This document shows, in pieces, positions 52,729-62,027 of a stretch of 64,000 bases of DNA. This DNA is from Prevotella sp. E13-17 (GTDB taxonomy: Bacteria; Bacteroidota; Bacteroidia; Bacteroidales; Bacteroidaceae): the NCBI RefSeq assembly GCF_022024035.1, contig NZ_CP091787.1, positions 2,356,001 through 2,420,000 on the forward strand, given 5' to 3'. The position numbers and the translations under genes were made by a program. The first letter of the stretch is position 1; every line of letters begins with the position of its first letter. A model generated the notes under the pieces. It was not told where the DNA came from and ran no database searches. It saw nothing but the letters and a program-made list of their open reading frames with translations.

Positions 52729-54711
52729 TTGCTACTAACACCTTTCATCATTAACGTCATCTGCCTTCTTTTGTTCTTTTCAATAGGAGGCTACCTCTTC
52801 TATTTGCATCGGAAAGGAGTGCAGAAAAGACAGGAAAACGCAAACATGTCAAGCAGTCTGTCCGAAATCTTATCACCTCTAAAAATGAAAATTTGGGTGT
52901 ATCATGTGGACCGACAGACGTTTTCGTGGATTGACAATGACGGTCGTCCAGGCAAGATGATAAAGGCATTGGAGTTTGCGCGCGATTACCTGCACGACGA
53001 CTTCACACGCATCAACGAGGCTTTCGGCCGACTCATCAACAATCAGGAAGAGAAGGTGACGCTGTTCATCAAGGATGAAGACACATCTGACGAGAAGAAA
53101 GAAACCCGCTATTTCAATTTGGAGCTGTCGTTATACCGATATCCCAACGGCAAGCCATACCTGATCTTTGGTGCGCGTCGCGACATCACCAAAAAGCACC
53201 AGCGCATCAACTATGAGAAGGAAGTGCTGCTGCGCTATCAGAACATCTTTGATTCGTCTTTTTCTGGGCTGGCAATCTTTGCGCCAGATGGCACCATGAT
53301 TGATGCCAACGAGGAGTTTGCTAAAATCCTGCGCATGACACGCGAGGAGCTCAGGGCCAGCAACATCACTGTCATGGACAGCTTTGGCGAGGACATCATT
53401 GACATCGTCAAGCAACACGAGGTGCATGTCTGCTGCATTGCACACCCTCAGCCCAATCGTGATCCCGTATATATTGAAATACAACTCAAGCCTATCTTCG
53501 ACGAAAACGGCAACTTGAAATACATATTCTGCACTGGAAGAGACATGGGCGAGTTCGTGCATGCGTTCAGAAAGCTGAAAGAAGGGACACAGCAACTTGA
53601 TGTGGTCAACAAGGAGATTACGAACTACATCAGCAATATAGACTACATTCTGCAAATGGGTGGTCTGCGCATCATCAAGTATTCACCAACCACCCACGAC
53701 TTAACGATCTTTGATGGCAATCACAAGGAGCTCTATACACTGACTCAGGTGCGCTGTATGGTATTTGTTGACGATGCCGACAAACGTGTTCTCACGCACG
53801 CCTTTAAGATGCTCGACAACAAAACACCTAAACCTATCACTACGAATGTCAAGACCATCATTCGCAACAAGGGTACAGAGGTGCTGTACCTACAGTTCGA
53901 CCTGCTGCCTGTCTTCGACGAGAATGGTGCCGTCAAGTCTTACTTTGGCATCTGCCGAGACGTAAGCCAGACCAAATGGACCGAGCATCTGCTTGCCATT
54001 GAGACGGCACGTGCACAGGAGGTGGAGAGCATCAAGAATGCGTTCCTGCGCAACATGAGTCACGAGATTCGCACACCGCTGAACACAGTGGTTGGCTTTG
54101 CCGAACTCTTCAATGCGGCAGCATCACCCGAAGACGAAAGTGTGTTCATCGAAGAAATCAAGAACAGCTCGGCTCATTTGTTGCGGCTCATCAACGACAT
54201 CCTGTTCCTCTCAAGACTGGATGCCAAGATGATTGAGATCAATCCGAAGCCGACGGATTTCAGCAAGTCATTTGAAGAACACTGCTACGAAGGATGGAAC
54301 GGCCACATGAAAGAAGGTGTGAAATTCAATATTGAGCAGCCCTACAACCAGCTCTTCGTGGATATCGACGACACACAAGTGGGGTATGTCATCCGTAAGA
54401 TCATTGAGAACGCAACCACCTATACCGACCATGGCTCTATCAGCGCCCGCTACGACTATATCGACGGCAAACTGTTTATCACTATCGAAGACACTGGACG
54501 TGGCATCAAAAAGGAGGACCTGCCACGCATCTTCGAACGATTTGTATTAGGCACGAACAAAGGCACGGGCCTCGAACTGGCCATCTGCAAGGAGTTACTC
54601 CAACAGATGGGGGGCACTATCAGTGTTTATTCGGAAGACGAAAAGGGAACATCTGTAGTGATCACCCTACCATGTAATGCAATAACCATTGAAAGAAAGG
54701 CTTCGCTATGA
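52729..54711 (+). CDS. Multi-PAS sensor histidine kinase with altered G2 box
   Basis: 660 residues from a TTG at 52729, which keeps the membrane helix ('NVICLLLFFSIGGYLFYLH'); the first ATG (52846) would remove it. Two PAS domains (about 160-290 and 320-425), HisKA with 'NMSHEIRTPLNTVVGFAELF', and HATPase_c with 'IIENATTYT' and 'EDTGRGIKKEDL'. The G2 loop reads GTGLELAIC, where GxGLGL is the rule, so ATP binding may be weak. Overlaps the next kinase gene by 4 bp (ATGA). Confidence 0.88.
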   Translation: MLLTPFIINVICLLLFFSIGGYLFYLHRKGVQKRQENANMSSSLSEILSPLKMKIWVYHVDRQTFSWIDNDGRPGKMIKALEFARDYLHDDFTRINEAFGRLINNQEEKVTLFIKDEDTSDEKKETRYFNLELSLYRYPNGKPYLIFGARRDITKKHQRINYEKEVLLRYQNIFDSSFSGLAIFAPDGTMIDANEEFAKILRMTREELRASNITVMDSFGEDIIDIVKQHEVHVCCIAHPQPNRDPVYIEIQLKPIFDENGNLKYIFCTGRDMGEFVHAFRKLKEGTQQLDVVNKEITNYISNIDYILQMGGLRIIKYSPTTHDLTIFDGNHKELYTLTQVRCMVFVDDADKRVLTHAFKMLDNKTPKPITTNVKTIIRNKGTEVLYLQFDLLPVFDENGAVKSYFGICRDVSQTKWTEHLLAIETARAQEVESIKNAFLRNMSHEIRTPLNTVVGFAELFNAAASPEDESVFIEEIKNSSAHLLRLINDILFLSRLDAKMIEINPKPTDFSKSFEEHCYEGWNGHMKEGVKFNIEQPYNQLFVDIDDTQVGYVIRKIIENATTYTDHGSISARYDYIDGKLFITIEDTGRGIKKEDLPRIFERFVLGTNKGTGLELAICKELLQQMGGTISVYSEDEKGTSVVITLPCNAITIERKASL

Positions 54712-56435
54712 TATTGTTGGATTCCATATTCTCTTCATTCATCACCATCAACATTCTGATGGTTTTTGTGATGATATTCATTCTGGCGATGACCTTCTTC
54801 ATCGTGAACAGGCGATTTAGCATCGTCACAGCCCAAAATCAGCTACTGAAGGCATTAACACTTTATGTGAAGCACCATGAGTCTTTCGACAATGAAGAAG
54901 AAGAGCATCTCGACACCTCATTAGCAGAGCTTGGAGAAAACTACCAAAGGGCTTTCGAGAGTACCCTCGCGGCCATGTCGTTCTATACGCCTGACGGCAA
55001 ACTAATAGAGGTAAACAATGCCATGCGCAAGCTGTGCCACTTTGATGAGAAGGGCGACACCTACTACCTCCATGTCAACATGTTCGACACCCCTCATCTC
55101 ATCAAGGACTTTAAACGTGACAGAACAGAGGAGTTTCACGTATGCCAGCACATGTATCAGCCTGAGATTGGCATTGACCAGTTTATCGAGGCAAAGATTC
55201 GTCCTGTATTTGACAACGAGGGTAACAAAGCGTTCTATATGTTTGCCGCACGCGACATCACCGACGAACGCAGAACGTATCTTGAGCAACAGCATCGCGA
55301 CAAGGAATTGCAGGAGGCCAATAGCACCATCATGGAATACGAGAGCGAGCTACGCTATTTGCTGGAAAGCAGCAAAATGTTTGTATGGCACACCATCGAC
55401 AAAGAGGGTATCATACACTTCTCGCAATCGCTGCGCGACAAAGGCTATACAGAAACTTTCGAAGAGTATATCTCTACCATCAACATATCGCAGCGTGCAC
55501 AAGCTGCCAAGGCTCTGAAAGAGCTATTGAATAGTGATGAACCACTCAACACGATACATCTCTTCGACCGTACATTCCTCGACGACCAGTCTGGCTGGTA
55601 CTTGATCAGCGGCGTACCTTTCTACGACGAGAAGGGGGAAAGAACAGGCTACATGGGCATCGTGAAAGACGTGAGTGGACTCATGGAGGCTCAGGAGAAA
55701 TTGAAAGAGGAGACCCTGCGTGCCGAGAATTCTGGCCGACTGAAGAGTGTCTTTCTGGCCAATATGACCCACGAGATACGCACACCGCTGAATGCCATCG
55801 TGGGATTCTCTGACTTGCTGCAGATGGTCGATGAGCCTGAAGACCGCAAAGAGTTCATTCGCATCATCCGCAATAACTGCGACATGCTGATGCGACTCAT
55901 CGACGACATCCTCGAAGCGTCCGACATGAATCAGGGACCGCAATCCATCCATCCGGAAGACGTTGACTTTGCAGTGGCATTCAACGATATCTGCGAGACC
56001 CTGCGACAGCGTGTGCAGAATCCCAATGTGACATTTATCGCTGAAAACGCTTATCAGTCATTCAACACCTGCATCGACAAAGGACGTATCCAGCAGGTGG
56101 TCACCAACTTTGTGACCAACGCTGTGAAATACACTAAAGAGGGACATATCAAGGTGGGCTATCAATACACCACCTGTCCTAACAAGCCTGCCGACAGCGA
56201 GAGAGGACTTTACATCTACTGTGAAGACACGGGGGCAGGCATTCCGAAAGAAAAACAAGCAGATGTATTCAAGCGCTTCGTCAAGCTCAACGACTTCGTA
56301 CAGGGCACAGGCCTGGGACTGAGCATCAGCAAGAGCATTGCCGAACGCTGCAATGGAGATATCGGTGTCACAAGTGAGGGCGAGGGCCACGGCTCTACGT
56401 TCTGGCTATGGATACCTTGTCAACTGAAAGGATGA
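54708..56435 (+). CDS. PAS sensor histidine kinase
   Basis: 575 residues. An N-terminal membrane helix ('INILMVFVMIFILAMTFFIV'), two PAS domains (about 75-190 and 205-320), HisKA 'NMTHEIRTPLNAIVGFSDLL', and a complete HATPase_c with 'VTNAVKYT', 'CEDTGAGIPKEKQ' and 'GTGLGLSISKS'. It has the same plan as the kinase before it and overlaps it by 4 bp, so they look like a duplicated pair. No response regulator gene is beside them. Confidence 0.92.
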   Translation: MILLDSIFSSFITINILMVFVMIFILAMTFFIVNRRFSIVTAQNQLLKALTLYVKHHESFDNEEEEHLDTSLAELGENYQRAFESTLAAMSFYTPDGKLIEVNNAMRKLCHFDEKGDTYYLHVNMFDTPHLIKDFKRDRTEEFHVCQHMYQPEIGIDQFIEAKIRPVFDNEGNKAFYMFAARDITDERRTYLEQQHRDKELQEANSTIMEYESELRYLLESSKMFVWHTIDKEGIIHFSQSLRDKGYTETFEEYISTINISQRAQAAKALKELLNSDEPLNTIHLFDRTFLDDQSGWYLISGVPFYDEKGERTGYMGIVKDVSGLMEAQEKLKEETLRAENSGRLKSVFLANMTHEIRTPLNAIVGFSDLLQMVDEPEDRKEFIRIIRNNCDMLMRLIDDILEASDMNQGPQSIHPEDVDFAVAFNDICETLRQRVQNPNVTFIAENAYQSFNTCIDKGRIQQVVTNFVTNAVKYTKEGHIKVGYQYTTCPNKPADSERGLYIYCEDTGAGIPKEKQADVFKRFVKLNDFVQGTGLGLSISKSIAERCNGDIGVTSEGEGHGSTFWLWIPCQLKG

Positions 56436-56469
56436 CCGTAGTAATAATGAAAGATATTTAAATCTAACT

Positions 56470-57342
56470 ATGCAGAAAAGCAGATACTTACTCGCCAGCG
56501 AGCGAGACAAACTATGGGGACTGACCATCACCACTGTCGGTTATGAGGAGATTTCCCCCAACGAGCCATATCCTACTCGCGGACATGCAGATGGATATTA
56601 TTTCGACTGTCAGAAAGGACGCACACTTCAGGAATATCAGTTGCAATATATCATCGAGGGCGAAGGTGTGTTCCGCAGCCAATCACAGAAGGAGACTATC
56701 CTCAAAGAGGGCGACATCTTCATCTTGTTTCCCGGCGAATGGCACACCTACTGTCCATCACGCGAAAAAGGATGGAAGTGTTATTGGATTGGATTCAAGG
56801 GCAACAACATGAACGAGCGGGTGAGAGCAGGCTTCATATCTCCCTCAAAGCCAATCTATCACGTGGGCTATTCGTCCGACATTGAGACGATCTACAAACA
56901 AGCCTACGAGACGGCAGTCGAAGAAGCTGCCTACTCCCAACAGCTCTTGGCTGGCATTGTGAACCACTTGATCGGTCTGATGTACTCATTGGAGCGAAAC
57001 ATTCAACTGAAGACACGCAACGAGGCTCATGTGGATATGATCAGTCGTGCCCGCATGCGCATCCGCGAATCGCTCGAGAGCCCACTCTCCATCCAGCAAA
57101 TAGCCGAGGACATGGGCGTCAGCTACAGCAACTTCCGCAAACTATTCAAAGAGCACACTGGACTGTCGCCCGCCATCTACCAACAGGATCTGCGACTGCA
57201 GCGTGCCAAAGAGTTGCTCAGTTCCACCGACCTCAGCATCAAAGAGATTGCCTATCGCTTGAACTTCGAATCGCCTGATTACTTCTCTGCCAAGTTCAAA
57301 GCAAAAATCGGACGCAAGCCCAGCGAGCTCAGAAATAAATAG
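56470..57342 (+). CDS. AraC family transcriptional regulator
   Basis: 290 residues. An N-terminal cupin ligand domain (about 25-170, 'LKEGDIFILFPGEWHTYCPS'), and a C-terminal pair of helix-turn-helix motifs ('IQQIAEDMGVSYSNFRKLFK' and 'IKEIAYRLNFESPDYFSAKF'). No receiver domain, so it is not the direct partner of the kinases before it. It may sense a sugar. The rhamnose genes (59.05-61.9 kb) are the nearest candidate targets, by position only. Confidence 0.9.
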   Translation: MQKSRYLLASERDKLWGLTITTVGYEEISPNEPYPTRGHADGYYFDCQKGRTLQEYQLQYIIEGEGVFRSQSQKETILKEGDIFILFPGEWHTYCPSREKGWKCYWIGFKGNNMNERVRAGFISPSKPIYHVGYSSDIETIYKQAYETAVEEAAYSQQLLAGIVNHLIGLMYSLERNIQLKTRNEAHVDMISRARMRIRESLESPLSIQQIAEDMGVSYSNFRKLFKEHTGLSPAIYQQDLRLQRAKELLSSTDLSIKEIAYRLNFESPDYFSAKFKAKIGRKPSELRNK

Positions 57343-57474
57343 CCGGCCGCCGGCCGCAAAAAGAATGTCGATATATCGAGATATCGACATATCGAATGGC
57401 GGCCGCGTCGAAATATCGATATATCGATATCTCGATATTTCGACAAAATCTCCGGCCGCCTGCCGCCAGGCCGC
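57343..57474. repeat. TCGA-every-8-bp array framed by GC-rich palindromes
   Basis: TCGA starts at 57368, 57376, 57384, 57392, then 57408, 57416, 57424, 57432 and 57440: one 8-bp phase with a single 16-bp step. It is framed and interrupted by CCGGCCGCCGGCCGC (57343-57357), GGCGGCCGC (57398-57406) and CCGGCCGCCTGCCGCC (57452-57467). It lies between the convergent AraC and nhaD genes. Confidence 0.95.
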
Positions 57475-57516
57475 AAAAAAAAAGAACTGCCAGCAATGCC
57501 GGCAGTTCTTTTTTTA
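57475..57516. terminator. Bidirectional terminator between AraC and nhaD genes
   Basis: AAGAACTGCC (57482-57491) pairs with GGCAGTTCTT (57501-57510), with A and T runs on the two sides, so it can act on both strands. Confidence 0.85.
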
Positions 57517-57521
57517 CTTCT

Positions 57522-58859
57522 TTAGAAGAACAGCGCCTTCTCTAACCAATAGCAACCAATGCCTGCCAAATAGCCAACAATCACAATCCATGTGATGCGC
57601 TTCAAATACCAGCCAAAGGTGATCTTCTCCAAACCCATCACTACTACACCAGCAGCAGAACCGATGATCAGCATCGAACCGCCCACACCGGCACAGTAGG
57701 CCAGCAACTGCCAGAAGATACCATCTACGGCCATTGCGTCGCCGGCAACCTCACTGACAGGGTACATGTGCATACAACCAGCGACAAGGGGCACGTTGTC
57801 AACCACCGACGACAGCACACCGATGATGCCATTAATCAGATAGTAGTTGCCCGAGAAGGCCTCTGTCAGACCGGTGCCCATGGCTGCCAGCACCTGCACC
57901 TCCTGGAGCACGGCAACAGCCATCAAGATACCCAGGAAGAACATAATTGTCGAGAGATCAATACGCGACAGCAAGTCGCTCACACGCTTAGCCATAGTGT
58001 CGTCTTCGGAGGTGTTATAGTGGAACACTTCTGTCACAGTCCAAAGCACACCCAATACTAAAAGAATGCCCATGAACGGTGGCAGATGAGTCAGGGTCTT
58101 GAAGACAGGTACAAACATCAATCCGCCCACACCCAGCCAGAAGATGATGGTGCGCTGGGTCTTAGAGAACTGGCTGACTTCTAACTTAGGCATATTCTGA
58201 CTCTTATCAAAACGACCTTTCAGCGAATACGACAGGATCACGGCAGGAATGACCATGGATACCAGCGATGGCAGGAAGATCTCGGTCAGCACACCTTGGG
58301 TGGTGACAACTCCCTTAATCCACAACATGATGGTTGTCACGTCGCCAATAGGCGAGAATGCACCACCACTGTTGGCAGAGATGATGATCAAAGCGGCATA
58401 GATCAGTCGCTCTTCGCGGTTCTGCACCAGCTTGCGCAGCACCATCACCATCACGATACTCGTGGTCAGATTGTCGAGAATGGCAGACAGAAAGAAGGTC
58501 ATAAAGGCCATACGCCACAACAACTTACGCTTAGAACTGGTCTTCAGCGTGTCGCGCACAAAATTAAAACCACCATTGGAATCTACAATTTCCACAATGG
58601 TCATGGCACCCATGAGAAAGAACAACGTACCTGCGGCATCGCCCAAGTGGTGCTCGATAACCTCACTGATATGGTGCACTACACTTTCTGCCGGCACCTC
58701 AGGATAGTAGGCACCAGGCGCCACCATGAGAAGTGTCCAACAACACACACACATCAGCAGCGCAATAGCTGCTTTGTTGACTTTTGTCACACTCTCCAAG
58801 GCAATGCAGAGATAGCCTACACAGAAGACTGCGACAATGAAAACGGTTAATGTTGACAT
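57522..58859 (-). CDS. nhaD: NhaD-type sodium:proton antiporter
   Basis: 445 residues, about 12 membrane helices. 'HHLGDAAGTLFFLMGAMTIV', 'FFLSAILDNLTTSIVMVMVL' and 'IISANSGGAFSPIGDVTTIM' are the NhaD/CitM-type ion-transport motifs, and 'SSVVDNVPLVAGCMHMYP' the second half-repeat. It exchanges Na+ or Li+ for H+ at high pH. It stands alone between terminators; TATCTTTG (58934-58927, minus) is its likely promoter. Confidence 0.93.
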   Translation of the reverse strand: MSTLTVFIVAVFCVGYLCIALESVTKVNKAAIALLMCVCCWTLLMVAPGAYYPEVPAESVVHHISEVIEHHLGDAAGTLFFLMGAMTIVEIVDSNGGFNFVRDTLKTSSKRKLLWRMAFMTFFLSAILDNLTTSIVMVMVLRKLVQNREERLIYAALIIISANSGGAFSPIGDVTTIMLWIKGVVTTQGVLTEIFLPSLVSMVIPAVILSYSLKGRFDKSQNMPKLEVSQFSKTQRTIIFWLGVGGLMFVPVFKTLTHLPPFMGILLVLGVLWTVTEVFHYNTSEDDTMAKRVSDLLSRIDLSTIMFFLGILMAVAVLQEVQVLAAMGTGLTEAFSGNYYLINGIIGVLSSVVDNVPLVAGCMHMYPVSEVAGDAMAVDGIFWQLLAYCAGVGGSMLIIGSAAGVVVMGLEKITFGWYLKRITWIVIVGYLAGIGCYWLEKALFF

Positions 58860-58926
58860 TGGATTTTAACTATTACTTATTATAGATTATTGTTGCTGTC
58901 TGTTTACCCTTTATCTTTTCAGTTTG

Positions 58927-58934
58927 CAAAGATA
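58927..58934 (-). promoter_or_regulatory. -7 promoter box for nhaD
   Basis: TATCTTTG on the minus strand, 67 bp upstream of the nhaD ATG. GAGAAAATCA repeats 21 bp apart (58947, 58968) are just upstream. Confidence 0.55.
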
Positions 58935-59009
58935 AACATTTATTTTGAGAAAATCATTTTTCTTAGTGAGAAAATCAAAAAATGAGGCCAGCAAAAGTGT
59001 TATTCTTCG

Positions 59010-59017
59010 TAACTTTG
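59010..59017 (+). promoter_or_regulatory. -7 promoter box for rhaB-rhaA
   Basis: TAACTTTG, 33 bp before the rhaB ATG at 59051; no good -33 element. Confidence 0.6.
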
Positions 59018-59050
59018 CATGCGAACGCTTAAAACAACTAAAACAATTCA

Positions 59051-60535
59051 ATGGAAAACGAAAAATATTTCTTCGCCGTGGACCTTGGGGCGACCAGCGG
59101 ACGCACCATCATTGGCAAAATCGACAATGGCAAGATTGACCTTGAAGAGGTGACGCGCTTCCCTAATAACCTTATCGAGCAGGGCGGTCACTACTACTGG
59201 GATATTCATGCACTTTACTTCGAGATGATTCGTGGACTGAAAGAGGTGGCCACACGACATATCAATATCACATCTATAGGTATCGACACCTGGGGTGTTG
59301 ACCTTGTGTGCATCGGTGAGGATGGAGCCATCCTGCGCAACCCGCGTGCCTATCGAGACCCCATCACCTTCGAGGCGATGGATCACTATCTGGAGCATGT
59401 CTTGCCACGACGCGAGGTTTACGATGTGACGGGCATCCAGTTCATGAACTTCAACTCTATCTTCCAACTTTATGCCATGCAGCGTGAGAACAACTCGGCC
59501 TTGAAGCATGCAGAGAAGATATTGTTTGTCCCCGATGCGCTGTCATGGATGCTGACTGGCGAGATGGTGTGCGAATACACCATCGCCTCAACCTCACAGT
59601 TGCTGAACCCTCGCACCAAGGAACTCGACGAGAAGTTGCTCCATTCCATTGGGCTGCAGCGTTCTAAGTTTGGGCGTATGGTACAGCCAGGCACCGTGAT
59701 TGGCACGCTGACCGAAGAGGTGCAGCGCCTCACCGGACTGGGTGCCGTCCCCGTCATTGCGGTTGCGGGCCACGACACGGGCTCGGCAGTGGCTGCCGTA
59801 CCAGCCAAGAACGAACAGTTTGCCTACCTCTCAAGCGGCACATGGAGCCTGATGGGCATCGAGACGAAAGATGCTATTATCAGCGATCTGAGCTATGAGC
59901 GCAACTTCACCAACGAGGGTGGCATTGAGGGAACCACACGTTTCTTGAAGAACATCTGCGGCATGTGGCTCTACGAGCGCTGCCGACTGGAGTGGCCCGA
60001 AGAGGTGCGCAGGCTCTCCCACCCCGAATTGCAAGGCTCTGCCATGCAGGTTGAGGCATTCCGCTCTATCATCAACCCCGACGATGCCGTTTTCGCAGCA
60101 CCGTCAAGCATGATCGAGGCCATTCAGCAATACTGTCGCAAGACCGGTCAGCCTGTTCCCGAGACGCCTGCAGAGTTCTGCCGTTGCATCTTCGACTCGC
60201 TGGCACTGCGCTACCGCCAGGTGTTCACGTGGCTTCAGGAATTCACGGATACTGACCTCAACACGCTGCATATCATTGGGGGTGGCAGTCTGAACAAATA
60301 TCTCAACCAGTTTACCGCCAACGCAACGGGCGCCACCGTGCTTGCCGGTCCACAGGAATGTACTGCCATTGGCAACATCATGTTGCAGGCAAAAGCATCA
60401 GCACTGGTGAAGGATATCTGGCAGATGCGCTCCATCATTGCCAACTCTACAGAGCTGGTGAAGTATGAGCCACAGGACAAAGCTGTCTGGGACAAGGCCT
60501 ACGAGAAGTATCTCGGCATCACGGCACAGGCCTGA
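59051..60535 (+). CDS. rhaB: Rhamnulokinase
   Basis: 494 residues of the FGGY kinase family. It phosphorylates L-rhamnulose at C1. 'AVDLGATSGRTIIGKI' is the N-terminal phosphate-binding loop, 'GIDTWGVDLVCI' the substrate region, 'ASTSQLLNPRTKELD' and 'AVAGHDTGSAVAAVP' the domain link, and 'IIGGGSLNKYLNQFTANATG' the C-terminal adenosine motif. rhaA follows 98 bp downstream; no aldolase (rhaD) or transporter is in the window after them. Confidence 0.95.
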   Translation: MENEKYFFAVDLGATSGRTIIGKIDNGKIDLEEVTRFPNNLIEQGGHYYWDIHALYFEMIRGLKEVATRHINITSIGIDTWGVDLVCIGEDGAILRNPRAYRDPITFEAMDHYLEHVLPRREVYDVTGIQFMNFNSIFQLYAMQRENNSALKHAEKILFVPDALSWMLTGEMVCEYTIASTSQLLNPRTKELDEKLLHSIGLQRSKFGRMVQPGTVIGTLTEEVQRLTGLGAVPVIAVAGHDTGSAVAAVPAKNEQFAYLSSGTWSLMGIETKDAIISDLSYERNFTNEGGIEGTTRFLKNICGMWLYERCRLEWPEEVRRLSHPELQGSAMQVEAFRSIINPDDAVFAAPSSMIEAIQQYCRKTGQPVPETPAEFCRCIFDSLALRYRQVFTWLQEFTDTDLNTLHIIGGGSLNKYLNQFTANATGATVLAGPQECTAIGNIMLQAKASALVKDIWQMRSIIANSTELVKYEPQDKAVWDKAYEKYLGITAQA

Positions 60536-60633
60536 CGACATGGTGATACTTCCTTTGCGGCGACAAGTGTCCGTCTGATACTGACAACAAGGAGAAAAGA
60601 AAGATATTATAAACTTAAAAACAACGAGAGACT

Positions 60634-61884
60634 ATGAAAGCTGAACTAATTGAGAAAGCCTATGCTGTGGCCAAAGATCGCTATGCAGCTATTGGCGTTG
60701 ACACCGACGCAGTACTCGACCAATTGCAGAAACAACAGATTTCTCTGCACTGCTGGCAGACCGACGATGTTGTTGGTTTCGAGCGTAACGACGCATTGAG
60801 CGGCGGTATTCAGACCACAGGTAACTATCCTGGACGCGCTCGCAACATTGACGAGGTGCGTCAGGACATTGAGTTTGTGAAGACGCTGTTGGCTGGTAAC
60901 CACCGTCTGAACCTGCACGAAATCTATGGTGACTTCCAGGGTAAGTTCGTAGATCGCGACCAGGTAGAGGTCAAGCACTTCCAGAGTTGGATTGACTGGG
61001 CCAAGGAGAACAACATGAAGTTGGACTTCAACTCTACATCATTCTCACACCCCAAGAGTGGCGACCTGACACTGAGCAACCCCGACAAGTCTATCCGCGA
61101 CTTCTGGATCGAGCACACCAAGCGTTGTCGTCGTATTGCCGACGCAATGGGTAAGGCTCAGAACGACCCTTGTATCATGAACATTTGGGTTCACGATGGC
61201 AGCAAGGACATGCCTGTGCAGCGCAAGAAGTATCGTGAGATCTTGGCTGCTTCTCTCGACGAGATTATGGAGGAGAAGCTGGATGGCGTAAAGAACTGTT
61301 TCGAGGCCAAGCTGTTTGGCATCGGTCTGGAGAGCTATACCGTGGGCTCGCACGACTTCTACACAGCTTACTGCGCCACCCGTAAACAGATGTACACACT
61401 CGATACCGGTCACTACGAGCCGACCGAGAACGTGAGCGACTTTGTCAGCACGCTGCTGATGTACGTGCCCGAGCTGATGCTCCACGTGAGCCGCCCAGTA
61501 CGTTGGGACTCTGACCACGTGACCATTATGAACGACCAGACACTGGATCTGTTCAAGGAACTGGTGCGTTGCGATGCTCTGAACAGAGCACACGTGGGTC
61601 TCGACTACTTCGATGCGTCTATCAACCGCATCGGTGCCTACATTGTGGGTACACGTGCCACACAGAAGTGCATTCTGCAGGCACTGCTCGAACCCAAGGA
61701 GTTGCTGCGCAAGTACGAGGACAATGGTCAGTACTTCGAGCGTCTGGCACTGATGGAAGAGGCAAAGTCAATGCCTTTCGGTGCTGTGTTCGACTACTTC
61801 AACCTGAAGAACAACGTACCTGTTGGCGAGGAATACATCGCTGCCATCCAGCAGTACGAGAAGGATGTGACCAGCAAGCGTTAA
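60634..61884 (+). CDS. rhaA: L-rhamnose isomerase
   Basis: 416 residues, the normal size. It converts L-rhamnose to L-rhamnulose, the substrate of the kinase encoded just upstream. Metal-site regions seen: 'SLHCWQTDDVVGFE', 'MKLDFNSTSFSHPKSGDLTL', 'NIWVHDGSKDMPVQRKKY', 'ESYTVGSHDF' and 'DTGHYEPTENVSDF'. A strong hairpin terminator follows at 61946-61982. Confidence 0.97.
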   Translation: MKAELIEKAYAVAKDRYAAIGVDTDAVLDQLQKQQISLHCWQTDDVVGFERNDALSGGIQTTGNYPGRARNIDEVRQDIEFVKTLLAGNHRLNLHEIYGDFQGKFVDRDQVEVKHFQSWIDWAKENNMKLDFNSTSFSHPKSGDLTLSNPDKSIRDFWIEHTKRCRRIADAMGKAQNDPCIMNIWVHDGSKDMPVQRKKYREILAASLDEIMEEKLDGVKNCFEAKLFGIGLESYTVGSHDFYTAYCATRKQMYTLDTGHYEPTENVSDFVSTLLMYVPELMLHVSRPVRWDSDHVTIMNDQTLDLFKELVRCDALNRAHVGLDYFDASINRIGAYIVGTRATQKCILQALLEPKELLRKYEDNGQYFERLALMEEAKSMPFGAVFDYFNLKNNVPVGEEYIAAIQQYEKDVTSKR

Positions 61885-61945
61885 CATCACCCTATGCTCC
61901 ACTCCTCGCAAGCCGCGAGGATGTGGGGTGCTTATATCGGCAAAC

Positions 61946-61982
61946 AAAAGTGGCGCTATTCGCAGTGAATAGCGCCACTTTT
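61946..61982. terminator. Bidirectional terminator after rhaA
   Basis: AAAAGTGGCGCTATTC (61946-61961) is a perfect 16-bp inverse of GAATAGCGCCACTTTT (61967-61982). The GTGGCGC and GCGCCAC cores sit 22 bp apart, as in the 22-bp-period arrays. Confidence 0.85.
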
Positions 61983-62027
61983 GATATCCAAAACGAGACA
62001 TCAAGGGATTCCTCTACTTAGAGGACT

